Source: Streptomyces sp. SID12501
Lineage (GTDB): Bacteria; Actinomycetota; Actinomycetes; Streptomycetales; Streptomycetaceae
Direction: 5' to 3'
Length of the DNA stretch: 64,000 nt
NCBI RefSeq assembly: GCF_010550245.1
Contig: NZ_JAAGLU010000020.1
Span: 124,001 to 188,000, forward strand
Below are positions 23,778-32,096 of this stretch, one piece after another. Each line of letters begins with the position of its first letter. Positions within the stretch are counted from its first letter, which is position 1. Made by a program: the position numbers and the translations under genes. The notes under the pieces are model-generated. The model did not search any database, was not told where the DNA came from, and was given only the letters and a program-made list of their open reading frames with translations.

Positions 23778-24439
23778 TCCGTGTACTGCTCGCCGACGAC
23801 CAGTCGTTGGTCCGCGCCGGGTTCAGGGCGTTGCTCGACGCGCAGCCCGACATCGAGGTGGCCGGGGAGGCCGCGGACGGTGAGGAGGCGCTGCGCGGGG
23901 TACGCGAACTGCGCCCCGATGTCGTCCTGATGGACATCCGGATGCCCGTGCTGGACGGGCTGGCCGCGACCCGTCGGATCACCGGTGACGCGGCGCTGAA
24001 CGGTGTCAGGGTGGTCATGCTGACCACCTTCGAACTCGACGAGTACGTGTTCGAGGCAATCCGCTGCGGTGCCTCCGGCTTTCTGGTGAAGGACACCGAG
24101 CCGGACGAACTCCTGCGCGCCGTACGGGCGGTGGTCGCGGGCGACGCGCTGCTCTCGCCGGGAGTCACCCGGCGCCTGATCGGCGAGTTCGCCGCCCGTT
24201 CGAAGGAACCGGCCGCCGCGGACGTCCTCGCCCGGCTCACCGAGCGGGAACGGGAGGTGATGGCCCTGGTCGGACTCGGCCTGACCAACGACGAGATCGC
24301 CCGGCGACTGGTCGTCAGCCCGCTCACCGCGAAGACCCATGTGAGCCGCACGATGGTGAAGCTGGGCGTCCGCGACCGGGCCCAACTGGTCGTGCTGGCC
24401 TACGAGTCGGGGTTGGTACGGCCGGGCTGGCTCGGCTGA
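23774..24439 (+). CDS. NarL/FixJ-type response regulator
   Basis: This 221-residue regulator has a receiver domain with DDQ (acidic pocket), phospho-acceptor Asp in VVLMDIRMPVLDG (about residue 53) and Lys in FLVKDTEPDEL, and a C-terminal LuxR-type helix-turn-helix (LTEREREVMALVGLGLTNDE, then VVSPLTAKTHVSRTMVKL). It is the partner of the preceding kinase, with start overlapping the kinase stop. It probably binds the palindrome before the kinase gene. Its 3' end overlaps a convergent gene by 40 bases. Confidence 0.93.
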   Translation: MIRVLLADDQSLVRAGFRALLDAQPDIEVAGEAADGEEALRGVRELRPDVVLMDIRMPVLDGLAATRRITGDAALNGVRVVMLTTFELDEYVFEAIRCGASGFLVKDTEPDELLRAVRAVVAGDALLSPGVTRRLIGEFAARSKEPAAADVLARLTEREREVMALVGLGLTNDEIARRLVVSPLTAKTHVSRTMVKLGVRDRAQLVVLAYESGLVRPGWLG

Positions 24440-24723
24440 TCCCCATCGGTGCTGTCGCCCTCGCGGGCGAAGCGGTTCAGTACGCTCACCACGCGCACCG
24501 TGAACAGGACGGCTCCCAGGGTCGCGCCCGAGGCGACGAGTGTGCCCTGCACGGTGTCCGACAGCTCGAAGGCCAACGCGGGACCGGCCACCACCCCGAA
24601 GACGACGACCGCCAGGAACAGGGCGCTGCACAGGGCGTACCCGATCTCCACGGTGACCGCGTCCCGCCGAGCCTGGGAGTCCCGCGCGCGGCCCTGCCCT
24701 ATGTGTCCCCCGTAGTTGTCCAT
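24400..24723 (-). CDS. Small membrane protein (DUF6332-like)
   Basis: This 107-residue protein has a basic N-terminus (QGRARDSQARRDAVTVEIGY) and two hydrophobic segments (about residues 25-48 and 55-75), followed by a charged tail (LNRFAREGDSTDGDQ). It resembles small Streptomyces membrane proteins of the DUF6332 type, from memory. The function is unknown. ATG 24723 starts MDNYGGHIGQ. Its last 40 bases overlap the response regulator gene on the other strand. Confidence 0.6.
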   Translation of the reverse strand: MDNYGGHIGQGRARDSQARRDAVTVEIGYALCSALFLAVVVFGVVAGPALAFELSDTVQGTLVASGATLGAVLFTVRVVSVLNRFAREGDSTDGDQPSQPGRTNPDS

Positions 24724-24795
24724 CCGCCGAGTCAAACAGGCGGGTGCCCGGCCGGGCAAGCGGCCCCGGCCGGGCACGGTGGCAAAAACGCTCTT

Positions 24796-26283
24796 TTAGT
24801 CGCGGGCCGCCACCGGTTCGGTCACCGTCTCCGCCTGTTGCTGAAGGGACTTGGCGACCACGACGGACCGGCCCGGGCGCCGGGTGCGCAGCCCGGGGAG
24901 CGTGGCGAGCAGGCCGGCGAAGGCGATGCCGGTCACGACGATCAGCCCGGGCCGGTAGGCGTCGAGGACGGCCTGCGGCGAGGCGTTCTCGGGGGTGCCC
25001 GCGGTGACCACCGCCGTCACGACGGCCAGGAAGATCGCGCCGCCCACCTGGACCGAGGTGTTCAACAGGCCGGAGACCATGCCCTGTTCGTGGTCCTCGA
25101 CGCCGTTCGTGGCCTGGATGTTGAGAGAGGGGAAGACCAGTGCGAAGGCCCCGCCGATCAGCACCATCGACGGCAGGATCAGGGTGGCGTAGTCAGGGTC
25201 GAGGCTGACGCGCAGGAACAGCGCGTACCCGGTGATCATCAGGGCGAAGCCCGTCACGATCAGCCGCTGGGTGCCGAACCGGTCGACGATCGCGCCCATC
25301 TTCGTCGCGGACAGCGCGACGACCGCACCTGCGGGCAGGAAGGCGAGCGCCGTGTGCAGCGCCGACCAGCCGAGCAGGGACTGCATATAGATGGTCACCA
25401 GAAACTGAAAACCGACATACGAGCCGAAGAGCGTCAGCGCACCGAGCTGGGCGCGGATCTGGGGGCCGGAGCGCAGCACACCGAGTCGGATCAGCGGCCC
25501 GGCGGAGCGCCGCTCGACGCGGACGAAGACGGTCAGCAGCACGGCCACCGCGAGGAAGGACAACAGGGTGCGGGCCGATGCCCAGCCGACTTCCGGGGCC
25601 TGGACGACGGTGAAGACCAGCAGCAGCATCGAGGCGGTGCCGAGGATCGCGCCGGGGACGTCGTAACCGTTGTGGTCCTTCTCGCGTTCGCTGCGCGGCA
25701 GCAGCTTCAGGCCCGCGATCAGGGCGAGTACGGCGACCGGCGCCGGCAGCAGCATCGTCAGGCGCCAACTCGCCTCGGTGAGCAGGCCGGAGAGCACCAG
25801 CCCCATCGAGAAGCCGGTGGCCGCGCAGGTGGTGTAGATGGACAGGGCCCGGTTGCGCAGCGGGCCCTCCGCGAACGTCGTGGTGATGATGGACAGGCCG
25901 GCCGGGGCGGTGAAAGCGGCGCTGAGCCCCTTGATGAAGCGGCTGGCGATCAGCAGCGGGCCCGAGTCGACGAGCCCGCCGAGCAGCGAGGCGAGGGCGA
26001 AGACGCCGAGCGCCACCAGGAACACCTGACGGCGGCCGAGCAGGTCGGCGGTCCTGTCGCCGAGGAGCAGGAGTCCGCCGTATCCCAGGATGTAGCCGCT
26101 GACGATCCATTGCAGCGTCGAGGTGGAGAGGTCGAGTTCGGAGCCGATGGACGGCAGCGCGACACCGACCATCGACACGTCCAGCGCGTCCAGGAACATC
26201 GCGGCGCAGAGCACCAGCAGGGTGCCCCACAGTCGGGGAGTCCAGCGTCCGTCGGTCGCCGGGGTGTTGAGCGGAGAGGTCAT
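24796..26283 (-). CDS. MFS exporter (DHA2-type, 14 segments)
   Basis: This 495-residue protein is a major facilitator of the DHA2 (drug:H+ antiporter, 14-helix) group. Marks are LDALDVSMVGVALPSIGSEL in the first helix (motif D1-like), GDRTADLLGRRQVF (motif A) and AGLSIITTTFAEGPLRNRA after helix 5. It should export small toxic or secondary-metabolite molecules by proton antiport. The start is ATG 26283. A nested palindrome centred at 26311 lies just upstream, so expression is probably repressed by an unlinked TetR- or MarR-type protein. Confidence 0.9.
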   Translation of the reverse strand: MTSPLNTPATDGRWTPRLWGTLLVLCAAMFLDALDVSMVGVALPSIGSELDLSTSTLQWIVSGYILGYGGLLLLGDRTADLLGRRQVFLVALGVFALASLLGGLVDSGPLLIASRFIKGLSAAFTAPAGLSIITTTFAEGPLRNRALSIYTTCAATGFSMGLVLSGLLTEASWRLTMLLPAPVAVLALIAGLKLLPRSEREKDHNGYDVPGAILGTASMLLLVFTVVQAPEVGWASARTLLSFLAVAVLLTVFVRVERRSAGPLIRLGVLRSGPQIRAQLGALTLFGSYVGFQFLVTIYMQSLLGWSALHTALAFLPAGAVVALSATKMGAIVDRFGTQRLIVTGFALMITGYALFLRVSLDPDYATLILPSMVLIGGAFALVFPSLNIQATNGVEDHEQGMVSGLLNTSVQVGGAIFLAVVTAVVTAGTPENASPQAVLDAYRPGLIVVTGIAFAGLLATLPGLRTRRPGRSVVVAKSLQQQAETVTEPVAARD

Positions 26284-26294
26284 GACAGAGACAG

Positions 26295-26327
26295 TACATG
26301 CGTATGCATCGAATGCAAGTGCATGTA
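26295..26327. promoter_or_regulatory. Nested palindrome upstream of the MFS exporter
   Basis: TACATGC (26295-26301) and GCATGTA (26321-26327) enclose TGCAT-CGA-ATGCA (26305-26317); both pairs share the centre 26311. The 33-bp element begins 12 bases upstream of the MFS start and is AT-richer than its surroundings. Candidate operator. Confidence 0.65.
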
Positions 26328-26371
26328 ATGCTCGTGCAATGAACAAGCGCGATAGATGTAAGAGGTCGGTT

Positions 26372-27121
26372 TCAGACCGCGGACTTCTCCTGCCACAGGG
26401 CGGCGAGCGCGGGATCGCCGTTCACGCCGGGGAACGGCTGCCGGTTCCACAGCGCCAGGTAGAGGGCGGCGGCGGAGCCGGTCACCTCGCAGTCGGCTTC
26501 CGGGGCCGCCTGGTCGGCCTGATCCGTGGTGCGCTCGGCGGCCGGCGGTTCCGACGACAGCCGTACGGTCCACACCGCGTCGTCCCTGTCGGTCGCCCGC
26601 ACCCGCAGTACCCGGGGCTCGTCCGTGCGGGCCCGGCTCTTGGCGCGGGCGTGGAAACCGAGCAGCAGTTCGTCGATGCCGTCGGTGGCGAAGTCCGGGG
26701 CGAGCGGAGAGGGCGCGGTGCCGAGGGCGGACTGGGCGTCCACCCGGTGGACCGCGGTCTCATGAGCCTGCCGCCGGGCCCAGAACGCGAGCGGTGAGGG
26801 GGCGGGCAGGAAACTCCAGCACTCGACGTCGGGAGGAGCCGCGGCGAGGGTGTCGACGAGGGTGCGATGGCCCTCCCGGAACCAGGTGAGCAGGTCGCCG
26901 CCGTCGAGGTCGGTCAGGTCGCCGAGGCGCTGGGGCGACGTGTGGCGCTCGGCGACGTACGAGGCCGCCCAGCGGTGCACCGCGCCCACGTGCCGCACCA
27001 GGTCGCGCACCTGCCAGTCCGGGCAGGTCGGTACCTTCGCGTCGGTCCCCGCCTGCTCGGCGGCAGCGGCCAGCAACTGGCCCTCCGTGTCCAGGATTTC
27101 CACGAAGCGTGCGGTCTCCAT
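26372..27121 (-). CDS. Maleylpyruvate isomerase family mycothiol-dependent enzyme
   Basis: This 249-residue protein belongs to the mycothiol-dependent maleylpyruvate isomerase/DinB-like family common in Actinobacteria. The N-terminal DinB-like part has VPTCPDWQVRDLVRHVGAVH and FWARRQAHETAVHRVDA, with His residues that bind zinc. ATG 27121 was chosen because GGAG lies 6-9 bases upstream; an ATG 15 bases earlier has none. Its start overlaps the stop of the upstream hydrolase gene (TGATG), so the two are coupled. The thiol substrate is unknown; it may detoxify electrophiles. Confidence 0.85.
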   Translation of the reverse strand: METARFVEILDTEGQLLAAAAEQAGTDAKVPTCPDWQVRDLVRHVGAVHRWAASYVAERHTSPQRLGDLTDLDGGDLLTWFREGHRTLVDTLAAAPPDVECWSFLPAPSPLAFWARRQAHETAVHRVDAQSALGTAPSPLAPDFATDGIDELLLGFHARAKSRARTDEPRVLRVRATDRDDAVWTVRLSSEPPAAERTTDQADQAAPEADCEVTGSAAALYLALWNRQPFPGVNGDPALAALWQEKSAV

Positions 27122-28011
27122 CAAGACAGTCTCCATTTTGGGATCGAGGTGGCCGAGTCGGTTCCCTGTCTCAGGAACGCTTCGGTGGTTGCCACGAACT
27201 GCTTCGCGTCGTCGAGCCACGGGAAGTGTCCGGCCGCGTCCTGGACGACCAGTTGGGCGTGCGGGAACAGTCCCGAGAGCTCGGCCATCGCGGGCGGTGG
27301 GGAGTTGAGGTCGACCTCCCCGGCCAGTACGAGGACCGGTGAGGCGAGACGGGCGAGTGCCGCCCGGGTGCCGGCCGGGTCGAAGGCACCCTCGCCGGCG
27401 AAGACGGCCGCGGCCTCGGCATTGCGCTGCCCGTCCTCCGCGGCCCGGTGGGTGCGGGCGGTCTCGTCCCAACGGCCGTACCAGAAAGGGGCGATGGCCT
27501 GGAAGGTGTCGGCGTCGCCGCGGCCGGCGACGAGCGCCTCCAGGGCCGCGAACGCCTCCGGGAACCACGGCTCGTCCCGGCGCAACCGCGCCGTCCCGAT
27601 CCGGGTGTCGCCGGAGACGGTGATGCCGAGGGCCGCCACGCTCGGGGTGATCAGCGCGAGTCTGCCGACGCGCTCGGGGTGCCGGGCCGCGTACAGCACG
27701 GCCAGGTTCGTGCCGGCGGAGTGGCCGAGCAGGTCCAGCCGGTCCAGGCCGAGGTGCTCGCGCAGGGCCTCGACGTCCCCTACGAGGCGGTCGCAGCGGT
27801 AGGACGCGAAGTCCTCCGGTACTGCCGACCGGCCGGTGCCCCGGAGGTCGAGCATGATCAGGCGACGGTGCGCGGACAGGCCGCCGAGGTTGCCGAGATA
27901 GACGGAGTCCTGCATCGGGCCGCCGGGCAGACAGACGAGCGGCGGTCCCTCCCCGAGTTCTCGACAGGCCAGCTTGGTTCCGTCGTACGCGGAGAAGACA
28001 GACATGGTCAT
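27121..28011 (-). CDS. Alpha/beta hydrolase
   Basis: This 296-residue protein is an alpha/beta hydrolase with the nucleophile elbow GHSAG (Ser at about 99), oxyanion-region LPGGPMQDSVY, catalytic Asp in AGEVDLNSPP and His in DAAGHFPWLDD. The overall pattern (LRGTGRS, proline iminopeptidase-like) suggests peptidase or esterase activity. It is the first gene of a two-gene operon with the mycothiol-dependent enzyme. ATG 28011 (or 28005) has a weak GGGACAG site. The substrate is unknown. Confidence 0.87.
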   Translation of the reverse strand: MTMSVFSAYDGTKLACRELGEGPPLVCLPGGPMQDSVYLGNLGGLSAHRRLIMLDLRGTGRSAVPEDFASYRCDRLVGDVEALREHLGLDRLDLLGHSAGTNLAVLYAARHPERVGRLALITPSVAALGITVSGDTRIGTARLRRDEPWFPEAFAALEALVAGRGDADTFQAIAPFWYGRWDETARTHRAAEDGQRNAEAAAVFAGEGAFDPAGTRAALARLASPVLVLAGEVDLNSPPPAMAELSGLFPHAQLVVQDAAGHFPWLDDAKQFVATTEAFLRQGTDSATSIPKWRLS

Positions 28012-28084
28012 GACTGTCCCAGCGCCGTTCCGGCCGGGCAACCGGGTTTTGGGCAGGACCGGACTGTGGACAGGGCGTTGCTTG

Positions 28085-28096
28085 CGAACGTGTTCG
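28085..28096. promoter_or_regulatory. CGAAC-GT-GTTCG inverted repeat
   Basis: CGAAC (28085-28089) and GTTCG (28092-28096) surround GT in the gap between the divergent hydrolase and GH43 genes. Farther right, GATCATCCGA and GATCATCGG repeat directly at 28113 and 28129. The layout fits a regulator of the xylosidase-type gene, but none is adjacent. Confidence 0.4.
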
Positions 28097-28186
28097 ACAC
28101 TACGGTCCCCTTGATCATCCGAGTATCCGATCATCGGCCCGTCATCTGGCAGGGCTGGTCCGGCGCAGGTCAGGGAGTGGGCGTTC

Positions 28187-29833
28187 ATGGGGCAGCCGAC
28201 CGCACGGGTCATCCGCAATCCCGTCCTGGCCGGTTCCCACCCCGATCCGTCCATCGTCCGGGTGGGACCGGACTTCTATGTGGCGACGTCGACGTTCGAG
28301 TGGTTCCCGGGCGTACGACTGCACCACTCCAGAGACCTCGTGCGCTGGCGGTCCCTCGGCGGGGCGCTCGACAGCGCGCGGCTGCTGGAGCTGACCGGGC
28401 GGCCGGACTCAGGCGGGGTGTGGGCGCCGAGTCTGAGCCACGTGGACGGCCTGTTCCACCTCGTCTACAGCAACGTGTCGACGTACACGGGCGGCTTCAC
28501 CGACAGCCCCAACTACCTGACGACCGCCCCGTCGATCGACGGCCCGTGGTCCGACCCGGTGTCGCTGCACGCGCGTGGCTTCGACGCGTCCCTGTTTCAC
28601 GACGGAGACCGCAGTTGGCTTGTGAACATGGTTCACGACTGGCGTCCGGGGCGCGGCGGCTCGGCGGGACTTGAGGCGACCGCGTACGACCGTGCCGCGC
28701 GCCGCACGACCGGCGATCCGGTCAGGATCGTGCTGCCGCCCCAGGCCGGCTGGATCGAGGGCCCCAACCTCTACCGCTGCGGTGCCTGGTACTACCTGCT
28801 GACCGCCGACGGCGGCACCGGCTACGACCACCAGGTCACCGTGGCCCGCTCGGCCACCCTGGCCGGCCCCTACGAACGTGACCCCTTCGGCCCGCTGATC
28901 ACCGCCCGCGACCACCCCGACCTGCCCCTCCAGAAGGCCGGGCACGGCAGCCTGGTGCAGACGCCCGGCGGTGAGTGGTACATGGCGTATCTCGTCGCCC
29001 GGCCCCTCGGCCGCCACGGGCCGTGCGTACTGGGCCGCGAGACCGCGCTCACCCCCATCACCTGGACCGCCGACGGCTGGCCCCGCACCCCGACCGGCCT
29101 GCCCGCCGTCGAGGTACCCGCCCCGGACCTGCCGCCCACCGACCCCGAAGACGCCCCCCACGGCGGCGGCGACACGCGCCCGAGGCAGTACGACGGCTTC
29201 GACCGGCCGACCCTCGGCCCCGACTGGTCCACCCTGCGCCGCCCCGCCGCTCCCGACTGGCTCTCCCTCACCGAGCGCCCGTCGCACCTGCGGCTGCGCG
29301 GCGGACGCTCACCGCAGAGCCTGACCGGCGTGAGCCTGGTCGCCCGCCGGGTGACCGCCGCGCGCTGCGTGTTCGAGGCGACGGTGGAGTACCGGCCGTA
29401 CGGCGTCCAGCAGTTGGCCGGGATCACCGCGTACTACAACTCCCGCGCCTGGTACTTCCTGCATCTCACCGCCGACGACCAGGGCGAGACGGTGCTGCGT
29501 GTGGCGAGCTGCGACCGTGGCGCGGTGAGCGTCGACGAAGCGGACGAGGTACGCCTCGGCGACACCACCGGGCTCCGGCTGGGCCTCGACCTCGACGGCG
29601 CCGCACTTCGCTTCCGCTACGACACCGGCCCCGGCTGGCGCTCCCTCGGCCCGTCCCTCGACGCCACCGTGCTGTCCGACGAACACGCCGAGGAGATCGT
29701 GGACGGTCAGATCCGGTCACTGGGGTTCACCGGCGCGTTCGTCGGCCTGTGGGCCTGGGATCTCACCGGCGCGGGCCTGCACGCCGACTTCGACGAGACC
29801 ACGTACGACACCGGGTCCCGCGTCGTCGGCTGA
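28187..29833 (+). CDS. Glycoside hydrolase family 43 (beta-xylosidase type)
   Basis: This 548-residue enzyme is a cytoplasmic GH43, subfamily-11 like. The N-terminal five-bladed propeller has catalytic base Asp in AGSHPDPSIVRVG (about residue 20), the pKa-modulating Asp in GFDASLFHD and the acid Glu in AGWIEGPNLY. Residues about 340-548 are the concanavalin-like C-terminal domain of bacterial xylosidases (QLAGITAYYNSRAWYFLHL). No signal peptide is seen, so it acts on imported xylo- or arabino-oligosaccharides. ATG 28187 has GGGAG about ten bases upstream. No sugar transporter is adjacent. Confidence 0.92.
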   Translation: MGQPTARVIRNPVLAGSHPDPSIVRVGPDFYVATSTFEWFPGVRLHHSRDLVRWRSLGGALDSARLLELTGRPDSGGVWAPSLSHVDGLFHLVYSNVSTYTGGFTDSPNYLTTAPSIDGPWSDPVSLHARGFDASLFHDGDRSWLVNMVHDWRPGRGGSAGLEATAYDRAARRTTGDPVRIVLPPQAGWIEGPNLYRCGAWYYLLTADGGTGYDHQVTVARSATLAGPYERDPFGPLITARDHPDLPLQKAGHGSLVQTPGGEWYMAYLVARPLGRHGPCVLGRETALTPITWTADGWPRTPTGLPAVEVPAPDLPPTDPEDAPHGGGDTRPRQYDGFDRPTLGPDWSTLRRPAAPDWLSLTERPSHLRLRGGRSPQSLTGVSLVARRVTAARCVFEATVEYRPYGVQQLAGITAYYNSRAWYFLHLTADDQGETVLRVASCDRGAVSVDEADEVRLGDTTGLRLGLDLDGAALRFRYDTGPGWRSLGPSLDATVLSDEHAEEIVDGQIRSLGFTGAFVGLWAWDLTGAGLHADFDETTYDTGSRVVG

Positions 29834-29859
29834 TTCTCCGGGCGCCGATCGACGTGCCG

Positions 29860-31059
29860 TCAGTTCGTCGCCGCGTGTCGCGTCGTCACGCCGATCAGGG
29901 CGGCGAGGGCCGCCAGCACGGCCACGCTGGTGAGGGCGGTGGGCAGGGAGAACCAGTCGGCCATGAACCCGATGGCAGGCGGGCCCAGGAGCATGCCGCC
30001 GTAGCCGAGGGTGGACGCGATCGCGACTCCGTCGGGTCCGGCCAGGGCGCCGGCGCGTTCGACGGCGACGGGAAAGAGGTTGGCGAGCCCGAGACCGGTG
30101 ATGACGAAGCCGAGAAGCGCCGGCCACAGGGAGGGCGCGAGCGCGCCGAGCAGCATGCCGGCCGCCGCGGTCGTACCGCCGTACACCAGGGTGCGGGTCT
30201 GGCCCAGGCGTTCGAGGAGCGTCGTACCGGTCAGGCGGCCGATCGTCATGGCGAGCGCGAAGCAGGAGTAGCCGATCGCCGCGAGACCCGGTGTGGCGTC
30301 CAGGTCCTGCTCCAGGTGCAGCGCGCTCCAGTCGGCCAGGGCTCCTTCGCCGTAGGCCGTGCACAGGGCGATCAGACCGAAGACGATCACCAGGCGACGT
30401 ACGCGGGGGTCCGTACGGTGTGAGGTGCCGGCCTGTTGCGCCGAGCTCTCCGGTGGACCCGGCGGCTGGTGGCGCAGCAGGACGCGGCCCGCGAAGAGGG
30501 TGACGAGCAGACCGAACACGGTCAGGCCGAGCAGATGGCGCGTGGGGGACAGGACGCCGGCCACGAGTCCGCCGAGTCCGGCGCCGATCATGCCGCCGAG
30601 GCTGAACGCCGCGTGGAAGCTCGGCATGACCGGGCGGCGCAGTGCGGCGACCAGGTCCACGGCGGCGCTGTTGAAGGCGACGTTGATGCCGCCGAAGGCC
30701 ATGCCGAAGATCAGCAGGACGGCGCCGAGTGCGAGGGCGGAGTGGGTGAGCGGTGGCAGGGCGACGCTGAGGCAGAGGAGGACGGCGCAGGCGACGGTGA
30801 CCTGGTGGTTGCCGTAGCGACGGCAGAGGCGGCCGGTGAGGATCATCGTGACGACGGCTCCGCCGGAGACGCCGAGGAGGGCGAGGCCGAGGGCGCTGGC
30901 GGAGGCGTCGGTCTGTTCCTTGACGGCGGGGATGCGCACGACCCAGCCGGCGAAGACGAAGCCGTCGAGGGCGAAGAACACGGTGAGGGCGATACGGAGT
31001 CGGGTGAGGGAGTTTCCCGGCACCGGGTTGTGTGTTCGGGTTTTGTTTATTTGTGACAC
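29860..31059 (-). CDS. MFS transporter (12 segments)
   Basis: This 399-residue protein has twelve hydrophobic segments and the pattern of fucose-permease-like or FsrA-like MFS proteins (RIALTVFFALDGFVFAGWVV, GGINVAFNSAAVDL, HAAFSLGGMIGAGLGGL). It could import sugars or export drugs. The GTG at 31059 overlaps a palindrome; GTG 31023 (VPGNSLTRLRIAL) is an alternative start that would free the AT-rich region as promoter. It converges on the GH43 gene with 26 bases between. No clear substrate. Confidence 0.83.
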   Translation of the reverse strand: MSQINKTRTHNPVPGNSLTRLRIALTVFFALDGFVFAGWVVRIPAVKEQTDASASALGLALLGVSGGAVVTMILTGRLCRRYGNHQVTVACAVLLCLSVALPPLTHSALALGAVLLIFGMAFGGINVAFNSAAVDLVAALRRPVMPSFHAAFSLGGMIGAGLGGLVAGVLSPTRHLLGLTVFGLLVTLFAGRVLLRHQPPGPPESSAQQAGTSHRTDPRVRRLVIVFGLIALCTAYGEGALADWSALHLEQDLDATPGLAAIGYSCFALAMTIGRLTGTTLLERLGQTRTLVYGGTTAAAGMLLGALAPSLWPALLGFVITGLGLANLFPVAVERAGALAGPDGVAIASTLGYGGMLLGPPAIGFMADWFSLPTALTSVAVLAALAALIGVTTRHAATN

Positions 31060-31062
31060 AAA
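31050..31062. promoter_or_regulatory. TTTGTG-A-CACAAA palindrome
   Basis: A perfect 13-bp palindrome (TTTGTG, A, CACAAA) overlaps the GTG at 31059 of the MFS gene. The surrounding 40 bases are unusually AT-rich. It is either an operator covering the start region or the true promoter of a gene that begins at GTG 31023. Confidence 0.6.
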
Positions 31063-31104
31063 ATGAGGCTAGGGCGAGATCGGCGATAGGGGCAAGAGTG
31101 ACGC

Positions 31105-31461
31105 TCAGGGCGAGACGCCCGAGACCGCCCCGGGAACCACCGCGTTCCGTGTGCCCGAGAAGATGACGCCGGGGTCGGTCGGGGCGTGGTTGAGGACCCA
31201 CAGGCCGATGAGTACGGCGAGGGTGAAGACGACGGTGATCAGCACCGCGAGGACGAGTCGGCGGCGTCGCTCCCGTCGCAGCCAGTCGCCGCGCGCCGTG
31301 CGGTAGGCGTCGGGGGAGGCGGCGGCGCTCACCCCGCCGGCCAGTGTTTCCAGGGCGGCGCGCAACTGCCGTTCTGTTCGGTCCTGTTCTGTGAGATCCG
31401 GCTCCGTGACGTCCTGTTCCGTGAAGTTCTCGTCGGCCCGGTCCGGGCTGGTGTCGTTCAT
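31105..31461 (-). CDS. Single-pass membrane protein, possible anti-sigma
   Basis: This 118-residue protein has an acidic N-terminus with a repeated TEQD/TEPD pattern (FTEQDVTEPDLTEQDRTERQ), a basic patch RRERRRR, one membrane segment (about 72-92) and a short exterior tail. It is not recognised. Its ATG overlaps the stop of an ECF sigma factor gene (ATGA), the arrangement typical of sigma/anti-sigma pairs; the N-terminus would be cytoplasmic. No zinc anti-sigma motif (HxxxCxxC) is present, so an anti-sigma role is inference from context only. Confidence 0.65.
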   Translation of the reverse strand: MNDTSPDRADENFTEQDVTEPDLTEQDRTERQLRAALETLAGGVSAAASPDAYRTARGDWLRRERRRRLVLAVLITVVFTLAVLIGLWVLNHAPTDPGVIFSGTRNAVVPGAVSGVSP

Positions 31462-32096
31462 CGCCGTGTCTCCATCGCCTTGGTGAGAGCGGCGATGCCG
31501 CGTGCGGTGTGCGTCTTGACCGATCCGCAGGAGATCCCCATCGCGGCGGCGATCTCGCTCTCCTTGAGGCCCAGCCAGTGCCGCAGGACGAGCGCCTCGC
31601 GTTGCCGGGCGGGCAACTGCTGGAGGGCGCCGATCAGTACGCGCTGGTCGTCGTGGAGCAGAGCGGTGCTCTCGGCGGAGGCGACCGCGTCGTCCGGCAG
31701 GGGCGGGTTCTCCACATGCCTGCGGGCCACCTGGAGGTGGCGGATGCGCATCCGGGTCAGATTGCACACCGTGGAGCGCAGATAGGCCTCCGCCGCCCCG
31801 GTCTCCCGCAGCCGCCGCCACTTCCGGTAGAGCTGGTAATAGGCCTCGGCCACCACGTTCTCCGGGTCGTCCGCGCCGAGCAGGACGGCCAGCCGCAGCA
31901 TCGAGGCGTAGTGCACCTCGAAGAGGCCGGCGAGGGCGGCCTCCCGTTCGGCCTCGGCCGGATCGCTCGCCACGGGGGCGAGGATCTCGCTCGGGGCGGC
32001 GGGCCGTGGATGTGGCGGCGCGGTGACGGCCGGTTCGGCCAGGGCCGCGGCCAACGGTGGCATCACCGGCAGGGGTGTGTGCTGTCTGCGTCTCAC
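31458..32096 (-). CDS. SigE-family ECF RNA polymerase sigma factor
   Basis: This 212-residue protein has sigma region 2 (FEVHYASMLRLAVLLGADDP, then AEAYYQLYRKWRRL) and region 4 (LPARQREALVLRHWLGLKES, with GISCGSVKTHTARGIAAL). It matches the SigE-family ECF group of Actinobacteria. The N-terminus carries an unusual Pro/Ala-rich extension of about 50 residues (VRRRQHTPLPVMPPLAAALA). GTG 32096 overlaps the stop of the symporter gene and its own stop overlaps the next ATG, so all three are coupled. The regulon is unknown; it may include the divergent DUF3311/CstA genes. Confidence 0.88.
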   Translation of the reverse strand: MRRRQHTPLPVMPPLAAALAEPAVTAPPHPRPAAPSEILAPVASDPAEAEREAALAGLFEVHYASMLRLAVLLGADDPENVVAEAYYQLYRKWRRLRETGAAEAYLRSTVCNLTRMRIRHLQVARRHVENPPLPDDAVASAESTALLHDDQRVLIGALQQLPARQREALVLRHWLGLKESEIAAAMGISCGSVKTHTARGIAALTKAMETRR

